In this document: in pieces, positions 5,982-14,904 of the stretch
Position numbering within the stretch: position 1 is the first letter of the stretch
How the letters are laid out: each line of letters opens with the position of its first letter
NCBI GenBank assembly: GCA_023229765.1
Contig: JALNYO010000047.1
Location: forward strand, 1 to 25,316
DNA: 25,316 nucleotides
Reading direction: 5' to 3'
DNA from: Syntrophales bacterium
GTDB lineage: Bacteria; Desulfobacterota; Syntrophia; Syntrophales; UBA5619
Program-made: the position numbers and the translations under genes
The notes under the pieces: generated by a model
Database searches by the model: none
The model's input: only the letters and a program-made list of their open reading frames with translations
What the model was told of the DNA's origin: nothing

Positions 5982-6530
5982 ATGAAAAAGAAATTCCTGA
6001 TTCTTTTTATTCTGTTTTCACTGACAATTCACGCGCTGGTGATCTTGCTTTCGCTCCGCATCAATCTGCCGGCAGTGACGCATAACGATCCGGTTATGAA
6101 GGTAGAGTTGAAAACGCCTCAGGAGGTGGAAAAACCCCGCGCCAGACATTCGAAAACGCCGACACGAACTTTTGCCGACGATGGCACGGAAGCCGATCCC
6201 GCCCGCGAGGCGTCGGTGGGGCTCGAAAACCCCGGCGGCGTTTATGAACCTTATCTGCTGAACATCCGCCGCCGGATCGAGCGCCTTTGGTCATACCCGC
6301 CTCAGGCCCTTGCCGAAAACCGGGAGGGAAGCGCCGTAATCCGCTTTACTATAGCGGCGAACGGAACTCTGGCGGGCTCTTCCGTGCTCACCAGTTCCGG
6401 AAACTTCCTTCTCGATGAAGGGGCTCTTGCCTGCATCAGGGGTGCCTCGCCCTTTGACCCGCTGCCCGCCTCCTTCAATCTTTCGCTCCTCAATGTAACC
6501 GCCACCTTCAGTTACCGGATAAACCTCTGA
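5982..6530 (+). CDS. TonB-like C-terminal domain protein (energy transducer type)
   Basis: A 182-residue protein with an N-terminal membrane anchor (KKKFLILFILFSLTIHALVI). A proline- and charge-containing linker follows to about residue 80, and then a TonB C-terminal domain (YEPYLLNIRRRIERLWSYPP; GSAVIRFTIAANGTL; SSGNFLLDEGALACIRGASPF; LLNVTATFSY). Such proteins span the periplasm and pass proton-motive force to outer-membrane receptors. The ATG at 5982 is used; the open frame begins with TTG at 5970 and neither has a clear ribosome site. No exbB/exbD or receptor lies beside it. It converges on the metallo-hydrolase gene with only 5 bp between stops. Confidence 0.75.
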   Translation: MKKKFLILFILFSLTIHALVILLSLRINLPAVTHNDPVMKVELKTPQEVEKPRARHSKTPTRTFADDGTEADPAREASVGLENPGGVYEPYLLNIRRRIERLWSYPPQALAENREGSAVIRFTIAANGTLAGSSVLTSSGNFLLDEGALACIRGASPFDPLPASFNLSLLNVTATFSYRINL

Positions 6531-6535
6531 ATGTA

Positions 6536-8140
6536 TCAGATTTCGGCAATTATTCCCGCCAGGTCCCGGCTCGTTTCGAGAAGCCGGTCGCGCAGATCGA
6601 CCTGTTCCACCCAGCTCTTTTTCTCCATCGCCTCCCGCCGGTTTTGAATCTGGGCAAGCCTTCCTTCGAGGTCGGCGATAAGATATCCCCAGTCTATCCG
6701 CGGTTCGGCCTTTTCCGGGTAGGCAACCACTTTGGGCTGCATCCCCGGCGTCAGCGTTATCTCTTCAAGATAATCGGGGATCGCCGCTACGACGTCGAAA
6801 CGTTCCTTGATCAGCCTCGCCAGTTCCTGCTGGGCTGTGTACTCGCCATGTGTCAGAAAAAGTTTGATATCCCTGTTCTTGAAATGTCCGAACCATTCCA
6901 GAAGCTGGGTTTGTCCGGCGTGGGCGGAAAAGCCGTTAATTGTGAATATCTTCGCGCGCACGGCGACATCCTCGTTTAGAATATGAATCTTTTCGGCGCC
7001 GTCGATGATCTTCCTGCCCGGCGTTCCCTGCGCCTGGAATCCGACGAAGACAACGCTTGCCCCCTCCCGCCATAGGTTGTGGCGCAGATGGTGTTTGATG
7101 CGGCCCGCGTTGGCCATGCCGCTTGCGGAAATGACGATTGCCGGTCCCTTCTTATTGTTGATTTCAATCGATTCGGCGGTGGACTGGGTGTATTGGAGCC
7201 GGGGAAGCTGTAGCGGGTCGTCGCCGTTTTCGAGGATTAGTCTTGCCTCCTCATCCATGTATTTTTTGCATTTCTTGAAGATTTCCGTTGCCTGGATGGC
7301 AAGCGGGCTGTCCACATACACGGGGATGTCGGGGAGACGGCCATCCTTCGCCAGCAGGTGCAGAGAGTAGATCATCTCCTGGGTGCGTTCGACGGCGAAG
7401 GCCGGAATGATCACCTTTTCATGCCGTTTGTAACTGTACGCAATCGCCTCCGCAAGTTCGTCGAGACTGTCCTTTTCATCCTTGTGGTTGCGGTTGCCAT
7501 AGGTGGACTCCATGAAGAGGAAATCCGCCTCTTTAATAACCGCCGGATCGCGGACGATGAGCTGCGACGGCCTGCCGATGTCCCCTGAAAAGACGATTTT
7601 GCTCTGTTTCCCGTCCTCGGTCAGGGACAGTTCTATCATCGCCGCGCCGAGGATGTGACCCGCATCCCGAAACGTGACCGTCAAACCGGGAAACGGAGAA
7701 AACGGCTCATCGTAGGTGATTGCTGAAAAAAGGGGAAAGGAGTCCATTGCATCTTTCTGCACATAGAGCGGGGCGATGGTGGATTCCCCGTGACGCCGCT
7801 GCTTTACGCTTTTCCATTGCGCTTCCATCTCCTGGATGTGGGCGCTGTCCAGCAGCATGATATGCAGAAGCTCCCAGGTTGGGGGCGTCATGTAGATTTT
7901 GCCCTTGAAGCCCTTCTGCACGAGACGGGGAATCAGGCCGGAATGATCCATATGGGCATGCGTCATCAGGATGAATTCGATCTCCTGGGGTTTATACAGA
8001 TCGACATCCCAGTTGCGCTTTTCTATCTCCTCGTTGCCTTGATGCATGCCGCAGTCAATGGCAAACCTGCGCCCCGCCGCTTCGACGATATAACAGGAAC
8101 CGGTAACCGTCCTTGCCGCGCCCATCAGTTTTACCTTCAT
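6536..8140 (-). CDS. Beta-CASP metallo-beta-lactamase-fold RNA hydrolase
   Basis: A 534-residue protein of the CPSF/Ysh1-like bacterial MBL-fold RNA metallo-hydrolase family. The N-terminal MBL part has H61-A-H63-M-D65-H66 (THAHMDHSGLIPRL), then RDAGHILGAAMIEL and FSGDIGR. The beta-CASP insert follows (ESTYGNR, IPAFAVERTQEMIYSL, SASGMANAGRIKHHL), then the closing motifs GFSAHAGQ and LTHGE. The C-terminus, about 75 residues with QIQNRREAMEKK, looks helical. The expected activity is endo/exonucleolytic RNA cleavage in the cytoplasm with two zinc ions. All metal ligands seen are intact, and the length is normal. The start ATG follows a GCGAGG-like, weak ribosome site. Confidence 0.88.
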   Translation of the reverse strand: MKVKLMGAARTVTGSCYIVEAAGRRFAIDCGMHQGNEEIEKRNWDVDLYKPQEIEFILMTHAHMDHSGLIPRLVQKGFKGKIYMTPPTWELLHIMLLDSAHIQEMEAQWKSVKQRRHGESTIAPLYVQKDAMDSFPLFSAITYDEPFSPFPGLTVTFRDAGHILGAAMIELSLTEDGKQSKIVFSGDIGRPSQLIVRDPAVIKEADFLFMESTYGNRNHKDEKDSLDELAEAIAYSYKRHEKVIIPAFAVERTQEMIYSLHLLAKDGRLPDIPVYVDSPLAIQATEIFKKCKKYMDEEARLILENGDDPLQLPRLQYTQSTAESIEINNKKGPAIVISASGMANAGRIKHHLRHNLWREGASVVFVGFQAQGTPGRKIIDGAEKIHILNEDVAVRAKIFTINGFSAHAGQTQLLEWFGHFKNRDIKLFLTHGEYTAQQELARLIKERFDVVAAIPDYLEEITLTPGMQPKVVAYPEKAEPRIDWGYLIADLEGRLAQIQNRREAMEKKSWVEQVDLRDRLLETSRDLAGIIAEI

Positions 8141-8385
8141 TTTGCGCCTCGCTGTTTTATTTTTTCATGTTGTCCCGGAAAGGAAACCTATTTCGCTCCG
8201 TCCCCCTATCATAACCCTTCCGAAACCGCAATTGTCCTTTCCCCGCAAAAACGGCAGAACCGCGGCTTGCTCTGTTAGTCTAAATCGACGTTTCCGATCC
8301 GTGGGGTTAGCCTATAAGACGCTGAAGCAGATCATTAGTAGTTTGAATTGTTGAGTATAATTTTGCAGTGGCCCTTAAAATATTT
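8141..8385. other. Intergenic region between divergent metallo-hydrolase and secreted-protein genes
   Basis: No gene is seen here. The left part looks like ordinary leader sequence of the - strand gene. The sequence becomes AT-rich from about 8330 towards the + strand promoter at 8386. Confidence 0.4.
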
Positions 8386-8414
8386 TTGACTTGAAAAAAC
8401 ATTTTTCGTATAAT
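8386..8414 (+). promoter_or_regulatory. Sigma-70 promoter of the 1294-residue secreted protein
   Basis: TTGACT (8386-8391) and TATAAT (8409-8414) with exactly 17 bp between. The coding start at 8471 follows GGGAGG (8461-8466), leaving a leader of about 50 nt. Confidence 0.75.
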
Positions 8415-8470
8415 TATCCAAACGAATAGGGAATAACTTGTCAATTAATTTTCTTTAATTGGGAGGGCCT

Positions 8471-11400
8471 ATGTTAAGAAAAATCGGAATCATCATGCTG
8501 GTCGGCGTTTTGTCCCTGTTCTGTTTTTCTACTCCCCCCTTATGGGCGCAAAACATAATCACAAACGGTGATTTTTCGGTCGGCATCCAAGGGTGGACCG
8601 TCGTGCCGACGGATCCAGCTCCGTGGCCTCTTGTGGACGGGGCAGTCAACCTCCATCCTCCCAGCGGCAGCTACTTGGGAACGGTCATCTATCAGAATCT
8701 GAACGTGACCGGCGTCGGCGGAAAGAAGTATGATTTTTCAATGAAATTGCTGAAAACCGGCATTCCCGATGATTCCTGGCGGACCATCGCCGTCTATCTA
8801 ACCTATCTGGATGGCGTCACTCCTGTCCGCTACAAGCTGGCCAACCCTCTTAATTCAGAGATCGCAACACCCCTTTCCGTGGAGGCTATCCCTACATTCA
8901 GCGGCACCGTCGGCGCCTCCGTAACGCTTCCCACAACTGCCACGGCGATTACCAAAATCGAAATCGCCAAGGAGAATTTCGGCGACTTTACGGTGGACGA
9001 TATCGTTCTCGCCGAGGGGGCGGCTGCCTGCACCTTTACCGTTGCCAAGTTCGGCAGTCCGAACCCGTCCGTCTATCTGGGAGCGGCAGGGGGAACCGCT
9101 ACCCTGAACGTTACGGCCTCAAACTCTGCCTGCACGTGGAGTGCTTCGGTTGCCAGCGGCTCGGATTGGCTCTCAATTGCCTCCGGCGCAAGCGGAACCG
9201 GAAGCGGGCAGATGCAGATCAGCGCCGCCGCCAATCCCAGCACGAATGGCATTCCCCGCGACGCTTCGGTTAGCTTCGGAGCGGGGCAGGGCTTCAACGT
9301 TTGGCAGATGGCAACGGCTTTGCCGCGCACCTCCGTCGCTTTGGGCAGTCTTCAGAGCCGGCGGGCGGGAAATCATACGGCCACGCTGCTGCAAAATGGC
9401 AAGGTTCTGATCGTCGGCGGCCACACTAACGTCAACATAACGGATGTTTTGGCGACGGCGGAACTCTACGACCCGGCAAGCCGTACCTTCACCCTGACCG
9501 GTTCAATGAACGTTCCCCGCTGGGGCCATACGGCAACCCTGCTGCCTGACGGCAAGGTGTTGATCGCCGGCGGTTACAACTATACGAGCGGCAGCCACAC
9601 GAACCTCGACAGCGCTGAGCTCTACGACCCGGCCACCGGCCAGTTCACCCTGCTTGCCTCGAAGATGAGTTCGCCCCGACGACAACACACAGCCACGCCG
9701 TTTACTGATCCGACCACGAAGGCACCGAAAATCCTGATCGCCGGGGGGATCAACAGCGGCGGCGCGGCGCAAAGCGACACCTGGAGCGTCACCAATAAGG
9801 CCGATCTTTATGATGTTGCCACAAGCACCTTTGCCCCCACGGGGAACCTGGTTGCGGGCCGGGGAACCCACCGGGCAACAACAATTCCTGGCGCCTCTAT
9901 GACCGTAAACAGTCCCCTCGGAGGTACAATTACCGTTACCGGTACGAACATCCTCGTCGTTGGGGGCAGCAATTTTGACAGTTATCTTGCAAGCGCCGAA
10001 ATATATGATACAGTGGCAGGAACATTCTCCGCTACCGGATCAATGACTACGGGAAGGGCCCACGGGATAGGGAATTTTGGACCAGTTTTCGGCGGCGGCC
10101 TCACCACCGGCCAGACCTGCCTGGCCTCCACGGAAATTTATAATACCGTAACGAAGACCTTCTCGTCCTACGCGACGCTGAGCCAGGCGCGGCGGGGCCA
10201 TGAGGTTACACCGCTTTCCCCCGGGCGGATACTGGTCAGCGGCGGCGACTGCGCGGGAAATGCCACCATGGAGATCCTTGATTTGGCAACGGACGCTTTT
10301 ACCCCCTCCTCCCAGTCCATGACCGCGGCCCGGGTCTTCCACACAGCCACATATCTTCCCAATGCCGCCGCCCTTGCCGAATTAGATATCCTTCTTGTTG
10401 GCGGCGATCCGGGCGGAACGGCAGAGCTCTACACGACCAGTACCGCGGCAGGCACGAACGCCACACTGAACGTCCAGTTGGCAGGAACGGGAAGCGGGTT
10501 GGCATCCGCGATCGGCCTGATCTGCGGGGACGCTGGCTGCTCTGGTTCCTACCCCATCGGAACCTCGGTGACGCTCACGGCGTCGTCGGCCTCCGGGTCC
10601 ATCTTCGCCGGCTGGAGCGGCGGAGGCTGCTCCGGAACCGGGAACTGCACGGTCACGATGGATGCGGCCAAAACGGTCACGGCCACCTTCGATGGAACCG
10701 CTCCTGCACAGGGCTCTTCAACCCTGCCGAAAACCGGGCAGACGACCTGCTACGACGCTACCGGAACGGCGATCGCCTGTGCCGGAACGGGCCAGGATGG
10801 AGCGGTTCAGGCAGGAATTGCCTGGCCCTCCTCACGGTTTGCAAACAACGGCAACGGTACGGTCACGGATCATCTGACCGGACTTGTATGGCTCAAGGAT
10901 GCCGGCTGCACCGGCTTTGGTCCGTTTGTTCCCTGGACCGACGCCCTGACCAAGGCCAATAACCTAGCTACGGGACAGTGCGGGCTTACCGACGGCTCCC
11001 AGGCAGGCGACTGGCGACTGCCGAACATCAATGAACTCAGAAGCCTATTGATGACCGCCGGCCAGTCGGACATGACGGTCTGGCTGACGGGACAGGGATT
11101 TTCCAACGCGGGCTCTTCTTACTGGTCGTCTACCCCTGCCAATTCGGACGGATCTGCTGCCTGGGCGATCGATCTTTCGAGCTTATACATCTATGGTGTA
11201 GGGGCAACCCCCGGCACCCGCGTCTGGCCTGTTCGCGACGGACAGGACGGGGGTGTCATCATCCTGCCTAAGACGGGACAGACCACCAGCGCCGCAACTG
11301 GCGACGACGGGGCGCTGCAAAAAGGCGCAGCCTGGCCGTCTCCGAGGTTCACGGACAACAACGACGGAACGGTCACGGATCACCTGACCAGCCTGGTTTG

Positions 11401-12355
11401 GCTGAAAAAGGGGACCTGTGCCGTGCAAACCAAGACATGGAGTGACGCGTTGACCTATGCCGTCGGCATGGCCGAGGGGCAGTGTGACCTTGCCGACGGG
11501 TCAAAAGCGGGCGATTGGCGATTGCCAAACGTCAATGAATTGCAGAGCGTCATTGATTGGAGCAAGTCCGGTCCGGCACTGCCAGCCGGTCATCCCTTCA
11601 CGGAAGTGGCATGGAATCGTTACTGGACCTCGACGAGCATCGAGAACCTGCCCGGCAGCGCCTGGCAGGTTAACCTGAATAACGGTGGGGCCTTCCCGGC
11701 CAATAAATCGTACGAACTTTCCAATGCCTACGCCTGGCCCGTGCGCACGGGTCAGGAGACGGCCGTCAACCGTACCCTGACCGTCGCCAAGGCCGGCACG
11801 GGCGCAGGTACGGTGACGAGCGCGCCGGCCGGCATAGACTGCGGTGCAAACTGCTCGGCTGCTTTTGCCGCAGGGGCGCAGGTGACGCTCACGGCCACGC
11901 CGGCCACAGGATCCACCTTCGCCGGCTGGAGCGGCGGAGGCTGCTCCGGGACGGGTATATGTACAGTCACGCTCGGTAGTGATGCCGCCATCACGGCGAC
12001 TTTCCTGCTCGCTCTACCAACAGTGGCCAACGCCGGCCCGGGCAAGGTAGTCTTCGACAAGGCGCTCCTCGACGCCAGCGCCTCGCAGGGAAACATCGTC
12101 TCCTATCAGTGGACGCTGACGCACCACACCAATGCCGCTTACAACCGTACGGCGACCGGGCAAAAACCTAATATCGCCGATCTCCAACCGGGTTTTTATG
12201 ATGTCCTCCTGACTGTCACCGATGCTGCCTCCCAGACGCAAACTGCAGCCACTCTGCTGGCCGTAGCGGGCCCCTGGGATATAAATGCAGACGGCAAGCA
12301 AGGTTTGGCAGAGATTATTTACCTTCTGCAGTTACTGACAGGGATGAAGCCTTAA
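8471..12355 (+). CDS. Secreted multidomain protein: Kelch propeller, two DUF1566, PKD-like and dockerin-like ends
   Basis: 1294 residues. The signal peptide (MLRKIGIIMLVGVLSLFCFS...LWAQ) ends near residue 27. Domains in order: a carbohydrate-binding-like jelly roll starting NGDFSVGIQGW (about 30-180); a BACON-like strand domain with ACTWSASV and SDWLSI (about 186-280); Kelch/galactose-oxidase-type propeller repeats with ATLLQNGKVLIVGG and AELYDPA (about 290-657); an InlB B-repeat-like module with FAGWSGGGCSG (about 665-742); two DUF1566 domains (TVTDHLTGLVWLKDAGC, GDWRLPNINELRSL, YWSSTP; about 750-925 and 929-1094); a second FAGWSGGGCSG module (1100-1178); a PKD-like domain (SYQWTL, about 1182-1264); and a C-terminal DINADGKQGLAEIIYLL motif like a single dockerin/EF-hand repeat. 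It is probably exported and binds surface glycans or calcium. No enzymatic residues are identified. The start has GGGAGG upstream. Confidence 0.82.
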   Translation: MLRKIGIIMLVGVLSLFCFSTPPLWAQNIITNGDFSVGIQGWTVVPTDPAPWPLVDGAVNLHPPSGSYLGTVIYQNLNVTGVGGKKYDFSMKLLKTGIPDDSWRTIAVYLTYLDGVTPVRYKLANPLNSEIATPLSVEAIPTFSGTVGASVTLPTTATAITKIEIAKENFGDFTVDDIVLAEGAAACTFTVAKFGSPNPSVYLGAAGGTATLNVTASNSACTWSASVASGSDWLSIASGASGTGSGQMQISAAANPSTNGIPRDASVSFGAGQGFNVWQMATALPRTSVALGSLQSRRAGNHTATLLQNGKVLIVGGHTNVNITDVLATAELYDPASRTFTLTGSMNVPRWGHTATLLPDGKVLIAGGYNYTSGSHTNLDSAELYDPATGQFTLLASKMSSPRRQHTATPFTDPTTKAPKILIAGGINSGGAAQSDTWSVTNKADLYDVATSTFAPTGNLVAGRGTHRATTIPGASMTVNSPLGGTITVTGTNILVVGGSNFDSYLASAEIYDTVAGTFSATGSMTTGRAHGIGNFGPVFGGGLTTGQTCLASTEIYNTVTKTFSSYATLSQARRGHEVTPLSPGRILVSGGDCAGNATMEILDLATDAFTPSSQSMTAARVFHTATYLPNAAALAELDILLVGGDPGGTAELYTTSTAAGTNATLNVQLAGTGSGLASAIGLICGDAGCSGSYPIGTSVTLTASSASGSIFAGWSGGGCSGTGNCTVTMDAAKTVTATFDGTAPAQGSSTLPKTGQTTCYDATGTAIACAGTGQDGAVQAGIAWPSSRFANNGNGTVTDHLTGLVWLKDAGCTGFGPFVPWTDALTKANNLATGQCGLTDGSQAGDWRLPNINELRSLLMTAGQSDMTVWLTGQGFSNAGSSYWSSTPANSDGSAAWAIDLSSLYIYGVGATPGTRVWPVRDGQDGGVIILPKTGQTTSAATGDDGALQKGAAWPSPRFTDNNDGTVTDHLTSLVWLKKGTCAVQTKTWSDALTYAVGMAEGQCDLADGSKAGDWRLPNVNELQSVIDWSKSGPALPAGHPFTEVAWNRYWTSTSIENLPGSAWQVNLNNGGAFPANKSYELSNAYAWPVRTGQETAVNRTLTVAKAGTGAGTVTSAPAGIDCGANCSAAFAAGAQVTLTATPATGSTFAGWSGGGCSGTGICTVTLGSDAAITATFLLALPTVANAGPGKVVFDKALLDASASQGNIVSYQWTLTHHTNAAYNRTATGQKPNIADLQPGFYDVLLTVTDAASQTQTAATLLAVAGPWDINADGKQGLAEIIYLLQLLTGMKP
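10603..10635 (+). repeat. 33-bp direct repeat, first copy (inside the secreted-protein gene)
   Basis: The 33 bases encoding FAGWSGGGCSG recur without mismatch at 11917-11949. Identity at every third codon position suggests recent duplication or gene conversion of this module. Confidence 0.8.
11917..11949 (+). repeat. 33-bp direct repeat, second copy
   Basis: Identical to 10603-10635. The surrounding modules are homologous but diverged, so the identity is local. Confidence 0.8.
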
Positions 12356-12361
12356 GCCGGA

Positions 12362-12404
12362 CTGGATCGGAGAGCGGCGCCATTTAAGTCGCTCTCCAAT
12401 CCAG
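12362..12404 (+). terminator. Strong hairpin after the secreted-protein gene
   Basis: CTGGATCGGAGAGCG pairs with CGCTCTCCAATCCAG (one C/A mismatch) around a 13-nt loop, 6 bp after the stop codon. There is no T-run (CAAAAATATG follows), so it is a transcript end stabiliser or an imperfect terminator. Confidence 0.55.
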
Positions 12405-12464
12405 CAAAAATATGGGTCTTGATATTTAAAGTGCCCGGGCTTTTGGCCTTTTATGCGTATGTTT

Positions 12465-12572
12465 TCAAATATGTAACTCCTCGATACAATCAGCCAATTC
12501 CTTTAGTGCAATTAACACAAGACCGTGCATCTTGAGCGCATCTGCCACTTGTGATACTTTGCTGACAAGCAT
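12465..12572 (-). CDS. Possible 35-residue ORF or gene remnant
   Basis: On - the frame reads MLVSKVSQVADALKMHGLVL then IALKELADCIEELHI, and extends upstream without a stop for 13 more codons. Its amphipathic, protein-like composition suggests the C-terminal stump of a lost gene. There is no recognised family or clear ribosome site. The rest of 12405-12671 shows nothing else. Confidence 0.2.
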   Translation of the reverse strand: MLVSKVSQVADALKMHGLVLIALKELADCIEELHI

Positions 12573-12671
12573 CACCTTGTTAGTGACTCGTTTAAACCGG
12601 AATACCCATAAATAACATTATAAATGAGAAAACTGGCATTTCCTGCTTTGGCCTGTTTCGCTAAATGCGGC

Positions 12672-12700
12672 TTGACAAAAGTCTTGTCCAGTCCTATAGA
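12672..12700 (+). promoter_or_regulatory. Sigma-70 promoter of gltX
   Basis: TTGACA (12672-12677), a 17-bp spacer and TATAGA (12695-12700). It lies 126 bp before the gltX ATG, giving a leader of about 118 nt in which no known riboswitch or T-box fold was recognised. Confidence 0.7.
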
Positions 12701-12825
12701 TGGCGCGCTGTTTGGCTTTATTTGTTAAATATTTGAGATTATGGGGCAACTCGAAAGAAGAACAGGCAAATTACATCACTAAAAAAGTAACAAGGTCAGG
12801 GAAAAATTCACGGAAGGTTAAAATT

Positions 12826-14235
12826 ATGATCCAGGATAAAATACGAACGCGCTTTGCCCCGTCTCCAACGGGTTATCTCCATATCGGCGGCGCCCGGACT
12901 GCCCTTTTTAACTGGCTTTTTACAAGGCGGTGCAACGGCACTTTTGTTTTGAGAATAGAAGACACCGATCAGGTGCGCTCCACGGATGAATCGACGCAGG
13001 CGATTCTGGATGCGATGCGTTGGCTGGGGCTGAACTGGGATGAGGGGCCATATTTCCAGGCAGAGCGGGTATCTATTCACCGGCAGATGGTGGAAAAACT
13101 GATCGACGAGGGGAAGGCCTACTACTGTGACTGCACCCCGGATGAGCTCGACGCAAAAAGGAAAAAAGCCCTTGCCGAGGGGAGAAAACCAAAATACGAT
13201 GGCGCGTGCCGGGAGCGGGGGTTGAAAAAATCGTCCAACACGGTCGTGCGGTTCCGCTGTCCGGAGGTAGGCGTCACGGTTGTCCGCGATCTGATCAAAG
13301 GGGCGATCTCATTCAATAACGATGAACTTGACGACCTGATCATCGAGAGAGCGGACGGGTATCCTACCTACAATTTCGCAGTCGTCGTTGATGACGCGCA
13401 GATGGCAATCACCCATGTCATTAGGGGTGACGACCATGTCAATAATACGCCCAAACAGATACTGCTCTATGAGGCGCTTGGGTACGATATCCCGCTGTTT
13501 GGACACGTTCCGATGATTCTCGGCTCTGACAAGGCGCGTCTGAGCAAACGGCACGGGGCGACGTCGGTTATGGCATACAAGGATATGGGTTTTCTCCCCG
13601 AGGCCCTGGTGAATTATCTCGTCCGGCTGGGCTGGTCGCACGGCGATCAGGAGATATTTACGATAGAAGAGCTCATTCGCGAGTTTTCGCTGGATTCGGT
13701 CGGCAAATCGCCTGCCGTTTTCAACCCGGAGAAACTCCTCTGGCTGAATCAGCATTACATAAAAAATTATCCCCAGGAAAAGCTCCTCGCAGCGGTGACA
13801 CCGTTTTGGGCTGAAAAAGGCTTTGATCTTGCCGATGGCGAATTTGTCCGCAAGGCGATGGAAAACCTCCGCACCCGGTCGCGGACGATCGTGGAGATGG
13901 CCGATTCCGGAGCGTTCTTCTTCAAGGATGAGGTGGAATACGAACCAGCGGCGGCGGAGAAATTTTTGACGGCGGAGTATTTGGGACATCTGGAGGCGGT
14001 AGCCGAAAAGCTTCCCGGCGTTGCCGATTATACAAAAGACGGCATCGAGATCTTCCTCCGGACACTGGCCGAGGAGCGGGGAACAAAGCTCAAGTGGCTG
14101 GCCCAGGCATTGCGGGTTGCCCTGACCGGAAAAACGGTAAGCCCCGGGATAGACGAGATTATGGCAACCATAGGCAAACAGCGCGTCCTGGGAAAGATAA
14201 ACAAGGCGGTCGATTACATCAAGGCCCGCAGGTAA
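12826..14235 (+). CDS. gltX: Glutamyl-tRNA synthetase
   Basis: A 469-residue class I synthetase that charges tRNA-Glu with glutamate in the cytoplasm. The HIGH region is RFAPSPTGYLHIGGAR (residues 9-24). The KMSKS region is DKARLSKRHG (about 234-243). The YYCDC and CRERG cysteines in the insert, and the VVDDAQMAITHVIRGDDH block, are typical. Whether it also charges tRNA-Gln cannot be decided from the sequence. The ATG at 12826 follows GGAAGG with 8-nt spacing; the open frame extends upstream to 12700, but that part has no homology and contains the promoter -10. The gene stands next to a tRNA-Glu gene (14368), which may be coincidental. Confidence 0.95.
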   Translation: MIQDKIRTRFAPSPTGYLHIGGARTALFNWLFTRRCNGTFVLRIEDTDQVRSTDESTQAILDAMRWLGLNWDEGPYFQAERVSIHRQMVEKLIDEGKAYYCDCTPDELDAKRKKALAEGRKPKYDGACRERGLKKSSNTVVRFRCPEVGVTVVRDLIKGAISFNNDELDDLIIERADGYPTYNFAVVVDDAQMAITHVIRGDDHVNNTPKQILLYEALGYDIPLFGHVPMILGSDKARLSKRHGATSVMAYKDMGFLPEALVNYLVRLGWSHGDQEIFTIEELIREFSLDSVGKSPAVFNPEKLLWLNQHYIKNYPQEKLLAAVTPFWAEKGFDLADGEFVRKAMENLRTRSRTIVEMADSGAFFFKDEVEYEPAAAEKFLTAEYLGHLEAVAEKLPGVADYTKDGIEIFLRTLAEERGTKLKWLAQALRVALTGKTVSPGIDEIMATIGKQRVLGKINKAVDYIKARR

Positions 14236-14251
14236 CTGATCAACTTTGATC

Positions 14252-14280
14252 TTGACAATTTGCCATTACTCAATTAGAAA
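14252..14280 (+). promoter_or_regulatory. Possible promoter for tRNA-Glu
   Basis: TTGACA (14252-14257), 17 bp, TAGAAA (14275-14280). It lies 88 bp before the tRNA. A partial inverted repeat ACACGCGG ... CCGCGTGT (about 14291-14346) lies between and may belong to the gltX 3' end. Confidence 0.4.
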
Positions 14281-14367
14281 GCACCTTCCACACGCGGTGT
14301 TGCCGCAGGGACGGTTGGCTGGTTTTTTGCTTATAGCCCCGCGTGTGTAACGATAATCATAAACCAT

Positions 14368-14442
14368 GGTCCCATCGTCTAGTGGTTAGGACGCTGGCCT
14401 CTCACGCCGGAAACCGGGGTTCAAGCCCCCGTGGGACTACCA
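14368..14442 (+). tRNA. tRNA-Glu (anticodon CTC)
   Basis: A 75-nt tRNA starting GGTCCCATCGTCTAGTGG and ending with an encoded CCA. The anticodon loop CTCTCAC within CTGGC/GCCGG gives CTC. The T arm is CGGGGTTCAAGCCCCCG. The last 45 bases before CA reappear, with two changes, at 19209-19253, so this gene is the likely attachment site of the islet to its right. Confidence 0.95.
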
Positions 14443-14904
14443 AACCTCTTTAATTTCAATATATTGCAAATTTCAATTTCCCGTCGGATAAAAACTTGGT
14501 TAGCCGGTCGCCTAAGAGCTCTCTTTTCGAACGCCCTTCAATATAATCCGCACTGCAAACCATATAAACCCCCATGCCCGGTGCGGGCTCAACGAAGCAT
14601 GAAAATCCCCCCTTACCCCCCTTTGGTAAAGGGGGGATGGGGGGATTTTCATACAAAGGTAATATGAATAGATCGGAATGTTGAGCTGAGGTGCATTTGT
14701 TGAGTGCAGGGTATGATCGGGTTGGATCTTAATGATTGAATTAATTGACGGCTTTCAGACGGCTTTTTCTTTCCAAGACGTGATCTTCTGATTCCGCTCC
14801 GGGAATTTTCCCGAGCAATCCGGCGCCATAAAAGCATCAGCTCGAATTTGTTGTCGAAAATTATGGCGTTGATCCTTTAGGATGTGAGAATCCTGCGTGG
14901 TGAT
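14443..14904. other. Gene-free left end of the tRNA-Glu islet
   Basis: No gene is seen in these 462 bp apart from a large palindrome at 14599. The base composition is more AT-rich than the gene to the right. It may contain remnants of a lost integrase, but none is recognisable. Confidence 0.35.
14599..14652. repeat. 54-bp near-perfect palindrome (C-run/G-run hairpin)
   Basis: ATGAAAATCCCCCC TTACCCCCCTTT, a short GGT loop, and the complementary arm AAAGGGGGGATGGGGGGATTTTCAT. One position breaks the symmetry. This type of dispersed repeat is common in intergenic DNA of many Gram-negative genomes. It has no T-run, so it is not a classic terminator. Confidence 0.8.

Noticed and set aside
13309..13989. 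A 226-codon open frame on the - strand
   Set aside because: It is antisense to the catalytic core of gltX, with no recognisable protein features.
14738..14772. GCCGTCTGAA on the - strand, identical to the Neisseria DNA uptake word
   Set aside because: It is a single 10-mer within a short ACGGCTTTCAGACGGCTTTTT direct repeat in a non-Neisseria-like sequence; chance is the simplest explanation.
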